In this document: positions 11,137 to 22,266 of the stretch, piece by piece
Layout: each line of letters starts with the position of its first letter
Position numbering within the stretch: position 1 is the first letter of the stretch
Source of the DNA: Hevea brasiliensis
Lineage: Eukaryota > Streptophyta > Magnoliopsida > Malpighiales > Euphorbiaceae
Direction: 5' to 3'
DNA: 64,000 nt
Assembly: GCF_030052815.1 (NCBI RefSeq)
Contig: NC_079496.1
Coordinates: 72,839,652 to 72,903,651 of the forward strand
Program-made: the position numbers and the translations under genes
The notes under the pieces: model-generated
Told to the model about the DNA's origin: nothing
Seen by the model: the letters and a program-made list of their open reading frames with translations, nothing else
Databases searched by the model: none

Positions 11137-11148
11137 GCTCTGATACCA
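11137..11148 (-). other. Element A primer-binding site
   Basis: The complement reads TGGTATCAGAGC, the standard plant initiator tRNA-Met site. It is separated by five bases from the LTR end at 11154. It proves that A runs right to left and that 11154-13282 is the 5' LTR of A. Confidence 0.93.
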
Positions 11149-11153
11149 CTAAA

Positions 11154-13282
11154 TGTGACGCCCCTTACCCGTGTACAGTATATCCGAGTAAGCAATGTCA
11201 CACGGTGTACCGGCACACTCTATTTTACCTTAATTAAATTTTTATCATAGTTTTGAATATAACTTGTGAAATATAGCTCATTTAAGCTATTTATCGAAAT
11301 TATAATTTATTTGAGGTTCTGAAAATTTTATAGAAAATCTAGCAGAGTACCGGTTAAAAATGGAGAAAACAGTTCTTCGGAACCTGTGAAAAACACTTTC
11401 AATAGCCATGTTCAATCATTCTCAAACTCCAATATCAAAATCTCAACCTTTTTCAATTTCATTTCTCAATCATTCATCTCAAGTGGTAATCGTGTATAAA
11501 ACACAGATAAACATTCACTTTACCATTCACAAACACAGTTCTCATTATTTACATGAAAATCAAAATACATTACATAAGTTTCATTTACACAAGGGAAAAT
11601 AAAAAAATCAATTACAAAATATCAAAATGAAGCCTAGTGTCCAACCAATGCACTGTGGAGGGTGAGGTGACACGGACACTGTGCAGAACTACAGGATGGA
11701 CTCACCCAGTCTGCGGTCTACTGGGCTCAAGATCGGTATCTCTAGAACCTACGCGTGGCAAAAGCAACGCGCTAAGCAATGATGCTTAGTGGTGCAATAA
11801 TAAAATAAAAAAAAATAGTAGAAAATAAATATGTATTTAATGTATATGTCTTATTTGCTTTGTATCTGTTATATTCATTTATTTCTTTAACTTTGTCCAT
11901 TTTCATTCATTTGGTTGCCCAAGTAACCTATCTTGACGATCGGATCGGATAAACGGTAACCGCATCGGGTATCAAGTACCTCGGCCACACCATCGGTCAC
12001 ATATGTATCTCCAGTGTGCAAATGTAGCTAACAAGCTGTAAATAATATTAGGCACGAGGCTAAGTCTCAACACAATATCAAAATGGCTAAAAGCCATAAA
12101 ATCACAGAATGGCATAATGCCATATGCAGTACTGCTAACTGAACCCTATTGGCATGCCAAACTATCCAAACCAATCTTGTTAGGTATACTAGGGCATTTG
12201 ATACTTTTGAGTTCTTCAAATTTTGAATTTCAAGTTTTGGTGTCACTATTCACCTCATTGGTCAACAAAAATGTTGACTTTTTGATAAAAAATAGGTACA
12301 TTGGTTTTGGTACTCCCAACATACCACATTTTGCATTCAAAACTTGTTGGCATTAAGCATTAATACTATTTCTAAGCTTAAACCAAGGGAAGCAAAATTT
12401 TCAGTTTTTGTAGCCCAACTTTACTATTCCATTGGGCACTGTTACAGTGGGTATTTGAGGAAATGGTAAACATGAAAGTTGTTCCTTATTTTGTCTAGTT
12501 GAATTTTCTTTTTTGAATCACTCCATTTGGAGTTTTTTTGGCTCCAGATATGGTCCAAAAACCACAGCTGGCCGGATTTCAATTCTGCAGAATTTACCAA
12601 ATCTTCAGTACCATGAACAGTGACTGCCACTGCCTTGTTGGATGGGTTCTGGCCATAATTTGGTGTAGGTTTCTTCATGAAAATTGTTTTTCTATGTCTT
12701 AACTTGTTGCTGTAAATATTTCAGGTCAATTGACCATATCTACAGTGAGTTATGGCCAAATGAACAGTTACTGTTCATTTGGTCATTCTGCAGAACCTGT
12801 TTGCAGGGTATCCGGCTTGGGGCCAACTTTTGGTCCACTTGCTTTGGTCTTTTGGGCAAGGTTTCTTCAGAAAAATTGTGCCATTATAAGTCTAGTTTCA
12901 TGTCCAATTGGCCAAACACCAATTGGACCTACACAGCCAAAGTTATGGCTGTCTAAGTGGGCTGGAATCACAGCCTCATTGCTGCTGTCACTAGGCAGCC
13001 TACACATTTCACTTTGCCATGCATTAGTTCACTTCAAATTATGATTAACTTGCCTCAAATGGTCACTAATTGACCATTAGAATGTCCATTAATCATTTCA
13101 TAAGCCAAGTCAAATTTTTACTCTCAAACCCTAGCTTCCCATTATGATTCACACAAGAGGCCTTAATTTGCTAACTCATTCACTAACCACCTACATACAT
13201 GCTTTAAACATGATCTCTAGTCTACTTTAAATCCATCAAAACAGTCAACCCTATCCCTTCCTTAGGGCTGCTGAAATTCATG
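11154..13282 (-). repeat. Element A 5' LTR, distal two thirds
   Basis: The LTR end (TGTGACGCCCC on the plus strand) follows the primer-binding site. Moving right it shows the landmarks shared with B, G and H in reverse order: the GCTAAGCAATGATGCTTAGTGGTGC block, the CGGCCACACCATCGG block, GGCATGCCAAACTATCC and the hairpin at 12756-12782. It stops at 13282, where element B begins, and resumes at 20131-21092. The two parts sum to about 3.1 kb, the LTR length of B and H. No coding sequence. Confidence 0.88.
12756..12782. repeat. Perfect LTR hairpin, element A copy
   Basis: CCAAATGAACAG, a 3-nt loop, then CTGTTCATTTGG: 12-bp arms with no mismatch. The same hairpin is at 18481-18511 (B) and 34626-34656 (G), where the arms are 14 bp. 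Confidence 0.9.
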
Positions 13283-15231
13283 GACTAACTAAATAAAAGA
13301 CTAAATGAAGACTAAATCCACCAAAATTGCAGCAGCCATCTTCCCCAAAAATCCAGCCGAAACCCTCTCCCCATTTCCCTCCATTAATTTGCAACAAAAG
13401 CTTCAAATTTCCATGCTTCCTCACCCTAAAACCCATAAGTCCCTTCATCAAAAATTAATCCCACACCTTGCTAAACCTTTTGGCAGCCAACAAGAAGGAA
13501 GAAAGTGAAGTTTAGGGCTTTGGAAATTCTGCCCAAACAAGGTTAGTGCATAGATACACTTAAAACTTTTAATTTCTATGTTAAGGACTTGAAACCAACA
13601 AGTATTTGTGAATGAAATGAACCAAACTCATGTGTATGTCCAATATAGAATTCGGCAACCCTATTGAAGGTATAGGAATAAGTGTTTTGTTGGTCTTAAG
13701 GTGGACTAAAAATGATGTTGAGGATATATATATATATATATATATAGGTGATGAATTGGTATGCTAACTAAGGCACCTTGTAGAAATTATATTGTGAAGC
13801 TAGGGTTTTGGGAAGTAAAAATTAGCTTGGCTTATGAAATTGTTAAAGAACATCCTAATGGTCAATTAGTGACCATTTGAAGGAATTTGACCTTAATTGG
13901 GACTGGAATGAAGCATGGCAAAGTGAAGGTGTGTGCTGCCTAGAGGGTGCAGAATGGTGACTGAAAATTTAGTCCAATTACACAGCCATAACTTTGGCTG
14001 TGTTAGTCCAATTGGTGTTTGGCCAATTGGACATGAAACTAGGTTTATAATGGCACATTTTTTCTGAAGAAACCATGCCCAAAGGACCAAAGCAAGAGGA
14101 CCAAAACTTGGCCCCAATCCGGAACCCTGAAACTGAATTCTGCAGAATTGGCCAAATGATTAGTAACTGTTCATTTGGCCATAACTCACTGTAGATTTGG
14201 TCAATTAACCTGAAATTTTTACAGAAACAAGTTAAGACATAGACAAACAACTTTCATGAAGGAACCTACCCCAAATTATGGCCAGAACCCATCCAACCAA
14301 GTGACTCTAGTTACTGTTCATGCACTGTAGATATGGTAATTTTCTGCAGAATGCACATTCGGCCAACTTGGGTCTTTAGACCATATATAGAGCTACAAAA
14401 CTCCAAATGGAGTGATTCAAAAAATGAAATTCAACTAGACAAAATAAGGAACAACTTTCATGTTTTACATTTCTTCAAATTCCTACAGTAACAGTGTCCA
14501 ATGGAACAGTGAAGTTGACTCACCAAAACTGAAAATTCTGCTTGTGTTGAGTTACACTTTGGAATGGTATTAACACTTAATGCCAACAAGTTTTAAACAC
14601 CAAATGTGGTATGTTGGGAGTGCCAAAGTCAATGTACACATTTTTATTCTAAAAGTCAACATTTTTGTTGACCAATGATGAATAGTGACACCAAAAATTT
14701 GAAATTCACAAATTGAAGAATTTAAAATTTTCAAATGCCCTAGTATACCTAACAAGATTGGTTTGGATAGTTTGGCATGCCAATAGGGTTCAGTTAGCAG
14801 TACTGCACATGGCAAAAATGCCATTCTGTGATTTCATGGCTTTTAGCCATTCTGACTTTGCATTGAGACTTGGCCTTGTGCCTGAGACTATTTACAGCTT
14901 GGTAGCTGTTCTGTTGCACACCGGGTGATGCATATGCGGCCGATGGTGTGACGGCCAGAGGTACTAGATACCCAGTGCCAGTTTACCTGTTATCCAGTCC
15001 AGTTGTCTAGTGTAGGTTACTTGGGCAACCAAATGAATGAAAATGAGCAATGTAGAAGAAATAAATGAATGGATATACAAATACATGACAAACAAAACAT
15101 GTACATGCAATACATATTTATATCTGTTATTTCTTGTTATTTTATTATTGCACCACTAAGCATTATTGGTTAGCGCGTTGCTTTTGCCACGCGTAGGTAC
15201 TGGAGATCCTGATCGTGAGCCCAGTAGACCA
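13283..15231 (+). repeat. Element B 5' LTR, truncated at both ends
   Basis: Matches 17599 to about 19555 of its 3' LTR closely, starting at GACTAACTAAATAAAAG. It ends at AGCCCAGTAGACC, after which RNase H code begins. A short frame of 67 codons near its start (13305-13508) recurs in the 3' LTR only because the LTR is duplicated. It forms an imperfect inverted repeat with the element A LTR on its left. Confidence 0.88.
13724..13746. repeat. (AT)n microsatellite in B 5' LTR
   Basis: Uninterrupted AT run of 23 nt. The same site in the 3' LTR (18045-18077) is 33 nt, so the run has changed length since B inserted, or was assembled differently. Confidence 0.95.
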
Positions 15232-15612
15232 CACTGACCACAAAAGCCTGAAATATTTGCCAACCGAGAAGGAGCTCAACCTTAGACAGAGGCGATGGAT
15301 TGAGTTCCTGAAGGATTATGACTGTGTAATTGACTACCATCCTGGGAAGGCAAATGTAGTTGATGATGCTTTGAGTAGAAAGTCCATCACAGCTTTGAGA
15401 TCATTGAATGCCCGTCTAACCTTGATTCGAGATGGAGCTATTTTGGCTGAGTTGCAAGTGAGGCCAAACCTGCTACAGCAGATACTAGATGGGCAGAAGG
15501 TAGATGAGAAGCTAATGGCTATTATGAGCAAAATCCCAGAGGGAAAAGCAGCTGACTATGAGGTGAAAGCAAACGGGTGTCTGCACTACAAAGGAAGACT
15601 GTGTGTACAGAT
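15232..15612 (+). pseudogene. Element B: RNase H end and linker
   Basis: C-terminal part of Ty3/gypsy RNase H followed by the linker to integrase. The frame starts inside the domain at [20 protein letters not shown] and continues with [32 protein letters not shown] and [14 protein letters not shown]. The upstream catalytic part of RNase H and all of RT are absent. A frameshift near 15612 separates it from integrase. The matching intact order is in H (46236-46697). Confidence 0.85.
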
Positions 15613-16440
15613 AACGGGGAATTGAAAGCCAGTATTCTAAAAGAGGCACACACTAGTGTATATGCTATGCACCCAGGAAGTACAAAGATGTATCATGATC
15701 TGAAGCTCCAATATTGGTGGCCTGGTATGAAGAAGGACATAGCTGACTACGTGACTAAATGCTTGACATGTCAGCAAGTCAAGGCAGAACATCAAGTTCC
15801 ATCAGGTTTGCTATAGCCTATACGCATACCTGAATGGAAATGGGATCGGGTCACCATAGATTTTGTAAGTGGGCTACCTCTCACCCGGAAGAAACATGAT
15901 GCAGCATGGGTGATAGTTGATAGATTGACGAAGTTAGCACACTTTCTACCAGTTAGGACTGACTACTCACTAGAGAGGTTAGCAGAATTGTATATCAGTG
16001 AGATAGTTAGACTGCATGGAATCCCACTTTCCATCATATCTGATCGAGACCCAAGGTTTACATCGAGATTTTGGAAGAAGTTGCATGAATCCTTGGGTAC
16101 ACAACTCCATTTCAAAGACTTTCCATCCTCGCACGGATGGGCAATCTGAAAGAGTAATCCGTAAATAATTGAAACCAATGAAATTGATACAAATATTGAA
16201 TTGAAATGATAACAATAACGTGAAATACTTGTCGTCCTTGAGGATATCCGAGGAGTTGTGTCATTGAGTTTGAGGGAAGTCGATAGATACCTCCCATCGC
16301 GTAATTTGCATACAACAATAGCTACCAAGCTAGTATCCAAACGGCCCCGTATGAAGCAATCGTATGGGAGAAAATGTAGAACTCCAGCAGTCTTTGGACT
16401 GAATTGGGCGAAGACAAATCGGTAGGGCTGCACTGTGAAA
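15613..16440 (+). pseudogene. Element B: integrase
   Basis: Ty3/gypsy integrase. The N-terminal HHCC zinc finger is complete: EAH, AMHPGS, then [18 protein letters not shown] (15814-15816) sits where a glutamine is expected. The core keeps the three acidic positions: [21 protein letters not shown] and the Glu of GQSERVI (near 16147). An intron-like insert follows at 16161-16233. From about 16090 to 16440 the sequence is full of one- and two-base length differences against C and H, often where those have CAG or CTG, so the frame is lost. Confidence 0.88.
16161..16233 (+). other. Intron-like insert in integrase, element B copy
   Basis: Non-coding AT-rich stretch starting GTAAATAATT, at the same point as the inserts in C and H (between VIQ and LEDML). 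The bases around both ends are damaged: AG is missing before the donor, and the acceptor AG seen in H (GTCAG) is absent here (GTCGTCC). Coordinates of the right end are approximate. Confidence 0.6.
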
Positions 16441-16980
16441 CAAAGCTAAGGAGAAGGTGAAATCAATCAAAGCCAACTTAAAGGTTGCCTCGCATGCATG
16501 TAAATCTTATGCCGACCTGAAGAGAAAAGAAATAGAATATGTGGTTGGCGACAAAGTGTTCCTCAAGGTGTCACCATAGAGGAAAGTATTGAGGTTTGGA
16601 AGGAAAGGTAAGTTAAGCCCTAGGTTCATTGGCCCATATGAAGTCATTGAACGTGTGGGTCCAGTGGCCTATAGGCTAGCTTTACCACCAGAGCTGGACA
16701 AGATCCACAATGTGTTCCATGTATCCATGCTCAGAAGATACCGCTCAGATCCTTCACATGTCATCTCCAGAGAAGAAATTGAAATACAGCCGGATTTGAC
16801 ATACGAAGAAGAACCTCTACGGATCTTGGCTAGGGAAGTGAAAGAGTTCAGAAACAAGCAAATTCCATTGGTGAAAGTGCTTTGGAGGCACCACAACACC
16901 GAGGAGGCAACTTGGGAAAGTGAAGAGACGATGAGGCAATAGTTCCCTCAACTGTTTGCATCAGGTAAATTTCGAGGACA
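16441..16980 (+). pseudogene. Element B: integrase C-terminus and chromodomain-like tail
   Basis: C-terminal integrase with the GPY-type module ([20 protein letters not shown]), then [20 protein letters not shown] and [13 protein letters not shown]. It ends with a chromodomain-like segment, [20 protein letters not shown]. Such tails in plant chromoviruses are thought to guide insertion to heterochromatin. TAG codons at about 16577 (expected Trp) and 16940-16942 (expected Gln) interrupt it. The final LFASGKFRGQNLN-like coding reaches nearly to the polypurine tract. Confidence 0.88.
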
Positions 16981-16990
16981 AAATTTAAAT

Positions 16991-17004
16991 TAGAGGGGAA
17001 GAGT
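16991..17004 (+). other. Element B polypurine tract
   Basis: TAGAGGGGAAGAGT directly precedes the TGTAACACC start of the 3' LTR. Identical tracts precede the 3' LTRs of C (26791-26804) and G. Confidence 0.9.
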
Positions 17005-18042
17005 TGTAACACCCTCCCTGTACCAACTCCGTATATTCTACTGTTCCGGTGACCGGTGTCGGTCCGGACAGCTAGAACGTCTGGAAAAATATTTAGACTA
17101 AAGTTAGGAACCATAATTAACTCAAATATTAATAAGAAAAATTTAGTAAAAATTTTTGAAATAAAATACAACCAAGTAAAACGAGCCGGTGCCCAAGCGA
17201 TGGGTAACCGGAGGGAAGTTGCGGTTCTCGCAACGAGGAGCCCTAGACCCGAGGGAAAAATTATAAAATAATTTTTGGGACTCCAGAGAAGGGTAATTGA
17301 GGTTCCCATGGCATTAGAATGCCAAGAAAATACCTAGAAAAATTTTTCAGTCGGTACAGACAATTTTGACCCGTTAAGCCAAATGGAGGGCATTTTCGTC
17401 ATTTCGCCTTCCGAGGTGATTTTTGTCCGACTTGTCCAGTTGAGTAAATAATTAATATAACATAAAATATGAATAAACATTACTAGAAATTAAATTGAAA
17501 ATGAGTAGTGGAGGAAATGAAAGAAAATGAGGAAAAAGCCTAATATGACATCATGGTGATGTCATTAAGAAAATTTGGACCAATCACAATTTGGCCATCC
17601 TTTGACTAACTAAATAAAAGACTAAATGAAGACTAAATCCACCAAAATTGTAGCAGCCATCTTCCCAAAAAATCCAGCCGAAACCCTCTCCCCATTTCCC
17701 TCCATTAATTTGCAACAAAAGCTTCAAATTTCCATGCTTCCTCACCCTAAAACCCATAAGTCCCTTCATCAAAAATTAATCCCACACCTTGCTAAACCTT
17801 TTGGCAGCCAACAAGAGGGAAGAAAGTGAAGTTTAGGGTTTTGGAAATTCTGCCCAAACAAGGTTAGTGCATAGATACACTTAAAACTTTTAATTTCTAT
17901 GTTAAGGACTTGAAACCAACAAGTATTTGTGAATGAAATGAACCAAACTCATGTGTATGTCCAATATAGAATTCGACAGCCCTATTGAAGGTATAGGAAT
18001 AAGTGTTTTGTTGGTCTTAAAGTGGACTAAAAATGATGTTGA

Positions 18043-18044
<2 letters not shown>

Positions 18045-18077
<33 letters not shown>
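18045..18077. repeat. (AT)n microsatellite in B 3' LTR
   Basis: 33-nt AT run, ten bases longer than its partner in the 5' LTR (13724-13746). Confidence 0.95.
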
Positions 18078-18079
<2 letters not shown>

Positions 18080-18480
18080 TGATGAATTGGTATGCTAACT
18101 AAGGCACCTTATAGAAATTATATTGTGAAGCTAGGGTTTTGGGAAGTAAAAATTATCTTGGCTTATGAAATTGTTAAAGCACATCCTAATGGTAAATTAG
18201 TGACCATTTGAAGGAATTTGACCTTAATTGGGACTGGAATGAAGCATGGCAAAGGGAAGGTGTGTGCTGCCTAGAGGGTGCAGAATGGTGACTGAAAATT
18301 CAGTCCAATTACACAGCCATAACTTTGGCTGTGTTAGTCCAATTGGTGTTTGGCTAATTGGACATGAAACTAGGTTTATAATGGCACATTTTTGCTGAAG
18401 AAACCATGCCCAAAGGACCAAAGCAAGAGGACCAAAACTTGGCCCCAATCCGGAACCCTGAAACTGAATTCTGCAAAATT

Positions 18481-18511
18481 GGCCAAATGAACAGTAACTG
18501 TTCATTTGGCC
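18481..18511. repeat. Perfect LTR hairpin, element B copy
   Basis: GGCCAAATGAACAG, loop TAA, CTGTTCATTTGGCC: 14-bp perfect arms. The 5' LTR partner near 14152 has mutations in the left arm, so the hairpin there is imperfect. Confidence 0.9.
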
Positions 18512-20130
18512 ATAACTCACTGTAGATTTGGTCAATTAACCTGAAATTTTTACAGCAACAAGTTAAGACATAGACAAACAACTTTCACGAAGGAACCTAC
18601 CCCAAATTATGGCCAGAACCCATCCAACCAAGTGACTCTAGTTACTGTTCATGCACTGTAGATATGGTAATTTTCTGCAGAATGCACATTCGGCCAGCTT
18701 GGGTCTTTGGACCATATATAGAGCTACAAAACTCCAAATGGAGTGATTCAAAAAAGGAAATTCAACTAGACAAAATAAGGAACAACTTTCATGTTTTACA
18801 TTTCTTCAAATTCCTACAGTAACAGTGTCCAATGGAACAGTGAAGTTGACTCACCAAAACTGAAAATTCTGCTTGTGTTGAGTTACACTTTGGAATGGTA
18901 TTAACACTTAATGCCAACAAGTTTTAAACACCAAATGTGGTATGTTGGGAGTGCCAAAGTCAATGTACACATTTTTATTCTAAAAGTCAACATTTTTGTT
19001 GACCAATGATGAATAGTAACACCAAAAATTTGAAATTCACAAATTGAAGAATTTAAAAGTTTCAAATGCCCTAGTATACCTAACAAGATTGGTTTGGATA
19101 GTTTGGCATGCCAATAGGGTTCAGTTAGCGATCGCACATGGCAAAAATGCCATTCTGTGATTTCATGGCTTTTAGCCATTCTGACTTTGCATTGAGACTT
19201 GGCCTTGTGCCTGAGATTATTTACAGCTTGGTAGCTGTTCTGTTGCACACCGGGTGATGCATATGCGACTGATGGTATGACGGCCCGAGGTACTAGATAC
19301 CCATTGCCAGTTTACCCGTTATCCAGTCCAGTCGTCTAGTGTAGGTTACTTGGGCAACCAAATGAATGAAAATGAGCAATGTAGAAGAAATAAATGAATG
19401 GATATACAAATACATGACAAACAAAACATGTACATGCAATACATATTTATATCTATTATTTCTTGTTATTTTATTATTGCACCACTAAGCATTATTGCTT
19501 AGCGCTGCTTTGCCACGCCGTAGGTACTGGAGATCGATCGTGAGCCCAGAGACCTGCATCGGGTGAGTCCATCCCGCAGCTCACAGTGTCCGTGTCACCT
19601 CACTACCTGTAGTGCATTGGTAGGGCACTAGGTGTCATTTTGTCATTTTGATATTTTGTAGCGGATTTTTACTTTTTCATATGTATTTGAACTCATGTAA
19701 TATATTTTGATGTCCATGTAAATAATGGAAGTTATGACTATGAATGCAAAATTTGAGCATGTATTTATGGCTTGTATATGAGAAATGGATGTTTGTGAAA
19801 TGAAAAGATTATTGAGAATTTGCTATTGAGAAATATTGTTGAGATTTTGGATATTGGAGTTTGAGATGATGGAATAAAAATATTGGAAGTGTTTTTAACA
19901 GGTTCCGAAGAACGGTTTTCTCCATTTTTAGCCGGTACTCCGCCGGATTTTCTTTAAAATTTTCGAAACCTTAAATGAATGATACTTTTGATAAATGGTT
20001 TAAATAAATTGTATTTCATAAATTATATGCAAAAGCATGATATAAATTAATTGAGGAATATTAGAGTGTGCCGGTACACCGTGTGGCATTACTTACTCGG
20101 GTATACTGTACACGGGTAAGGGGTGTCACA

Positions 20131-21092
20131 CATACATACACATAATTTTTATTCATTTTAGTTACAATTTCTTACTTATTTCAAGTCCCTTAACATATAA
20201 ATAAAGAGCTTTAGGTGTATATGTGCACTAACCTCTTGTAGGGCAGAATTTTCCAAGCTCAAACTTCACTTTCTTTCCTCTTCTAGGCTGCCAAACACTT
20301 TCCCAAGATGAGTGGATAAGTTTTAATGAAAGGGGTTTAGTGTTTAGTAGTGAAACAAAGGGAGAAATGAAGCTTTGGTTGCAAAATCAATGGAGGTTTG
20401 GCTAGGCATGGGTTTCGGCTGGTTTGGGAGGAAGAAGGCAGCTGGTTTTTTTTAATTTTTTTGGTCATATTTATCTCTTTTTATTAGTTAGTTAAATGTT
20501 TGTTTAAATGTGATTGGTGGTAGCTTTTTAAATGACATCATCATATGTCATAATTTGCTTTATTTTGATTTTTCTTTTCTTTTCATCACTACTCAATTTC
20601 AATTTAATTTTTAGTAATGTTTATTCATATTTTATGTCATAATAATTATTTACTTAACTGGACAAGTCGGCTAAAAATCACCTCTGAAGGCGAAATGGCC
20701 AAAATGCCCTCCGTTTGGCTTAACGGGTCAAAATTGTCTGTACCGATTGAAAATTTTTTCTAAATATTTTCTTGGCATTCTAATGCCATAGGGACCTCAA
20801 TGACCCTTCTCTGGAGTCCCAAAAATTATTTTATAATTTTTCCCCGGGTCTAGGGCTCCTAGTTGCGAGAACCGCAACTTCCCTCTGGGTTACCCATCGC
20901 TAGGGCACCGGCTCGTTTAACTTGGTTGTATTTTATTTCTAAAATTTTTACTAAATTTTTCTTATTAATATTTGAGTTAATTATGGTTCCTCACTTTAGT
21001 TTAAATATTTTTCCGAACGTTCTAGCTGTCCGGACCGATACCGGTCACCGGAACAGTAGAATGTACGGAGTTGCTACCGGGAGGGTGTTACA
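20131..21092 (-). repeat. Element A 5' LTR, proximal third (its outer end)
   Basis: Resumes the minus-strand LTR interrupted by B. It ends at 21092 with the complement of TGTAACACCCTCCCGGTAGC, the gypsy LTR start also seen in B, G and H. The reversed landmarks are present: the GAGGTGATTTTTAGCCGACTTGTCC block near 20665 and AGCGATGGGTAACC near 20890. The TGGCA at 21093-21097 is the target site and matches GGTTGGCATGCC in the uninterrupted 3' LTR of C (about 29151). Confidence 0.9.
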
Positions 21093-22142
21093 TGGCATGC
21101 CAATAGGATTATGACAGCAGTTTTGTAAATGCCACACTGTGACTTTAATAGCCTACGGCTATACATATTGTGTATTTATTCTTGGCTTATCGCCAGATTG
21201 ACTATATGGCTTTTTAGCCATACTATTTGCACACCGGGAGACACTTTGTGACCGATGGTGTGATAACCCGAGGTACTAGGTACCTAGTGCCAGTATATCT
21301 GTTTATCCAGTCTGGTTAGTATATAGGCTACATGGACAGTAATTCAAGTACTATTAAATTCAAATTGCTAAATCTAGTATTCTGACATACAGCACTACTA
21401 AAATTAGCAAATAAAGGTAGAATCAGCAATTATAAAGAATACCAATGTCATAAATTCAGTTACTTTATTTTAGTGTATATTTCTTTATATTTGGCACCAC
21501 TAAGCAAAATTGCTTAGCGCGTTGCTTTTGTAACATGTAGGTATTGGAGACACAGCTGGGGAGCCCAATAGACCTACGACCGGGTGAGACATCAAATCTG
21601 CACAGGAGTCCAAAGTCATCTGCACTGCATTGCATACATGGTAGGACTTAGGATATCTTGTATTTTGTACTTCTGTTGTATTTGAAATTTGGCCCTGTAT
21701 TTTGTAATATTATGAAAGCTCTAAAGTTTGAAATATTTTGTACATATTAAATAACATGGAGATTTTCTGGATATATTTAAATTATTATGGGCTGTATTAT
21801 GGAACTATTTAATGACTGTAAAAGTCTATTGACTTTACTGAGAAATAGAGACTATGAAATATTTGAGATTTTGATATTATTATATTAAACTGTTTTTAAC
21901 AGGTTTGGAAAGATAGTTTGTCCGAAATACAGACAGCACCTTGCCAAATTTTAATTATCATTTTTGAAACAATGATTTTATCAAAGTATGAAAATAGTAT
22001 CAGCAATGATATGAATATTACATAAAAGGCTTCTTAAAATCAAATTGAGTTCAGGAAATGAAATAATCATAGACTAGGTGTTCCGACACGCCGTGTAGCA
22101 CGCCTTGCTCGGCTACACTGTAGACTAGTGAGGGGTGTTACA
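21093..22142 (+). repeat. Element C 5' LTR, distal part
   Basis: From the insertion point of A (TGGCATGCCAATAGG) to GGGGTGTTACA, just before the primer-binding site. It matches 29155-30257 of the 3' LTR closely. It contains ACCACTAAGCAAAATTGCTTAG and a CG-rich end shared in outline with the other gypsy LTRs here. Confidence 0.92.
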
Positions 22143-22147
22143 TTTAG

Positions 22148-22159
22148 TGGTATCAAAGC
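22148..22159 (+). other. Element C primer-binding site
   Basis: TGGTATCAAAGC, five bases after the LTR end. It differs from the initiator tRNA-Met site by one base (G to A). Confidence 0.9.
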
Positions 22160-22266
22160 ACAGTTTAGGCATTTCTAGACCTAGATAGATTGTATATCAT
22201 GCATTGCATTGTAAGTGTTGAGATGACTCTAATGCAGATCTTTTGATATGTTATTTTGATCAGAAT

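Larger units (their letters stand above)
13283..20130 (+). mobile_element. Element B: Ty3/gypsy (chromovirus type) inserted in the LTR of element A
   Basis: Plus-strand gypsy element: truncated 5' LTR, part of pol, polypurine tract, complete 3' LTR. It splits the element A LTR cleanly. It has lost about the first 594 bp of its 5' LTR. It has also lost everything from late in the 5' LTR through primer-binding site, gag, protease and RT, so LTR sequence runs directly into RNase H near 15231. The right flank, CATAC (20131-20135), would be half of the target duplication; the left half went with the deletion. Confidence 0.88.
17005..20130 (+). repeat. Element B 3' LTR, complete
   Basis: 3126 bp from TGTAACACCCTCCC to GGGGTGTCACA. 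Landmarks in order: AGCGATGGGTAACC (about 17198), a CATTTTCGTCATTTCGCC block, the GGTTAGTGCA block, an AT microsatellite (18045-18077), the hairpin at 18481-18511, GGCATGCCAATAGG, a GACGGCCCGAGGTACTAG block, ACCACTAAGCATTATTGCTTAG, and an end rich in CG. No coding sequence. Confidence 0.92.

Noticed and set aside
11137..11148. TGGTATCAGAGC motifs as possible tRNA gene pieces
   Set aside because: They occur alone, five bases or so from LTR ends; they are primer-binding sites.
13305..13508. A 67-codon frame repeated at 17626-17829
   Set aside because: Inside the B LTRs. The two copies are a 5'/3' LTR pair, so their likeness is no evidence of coding.
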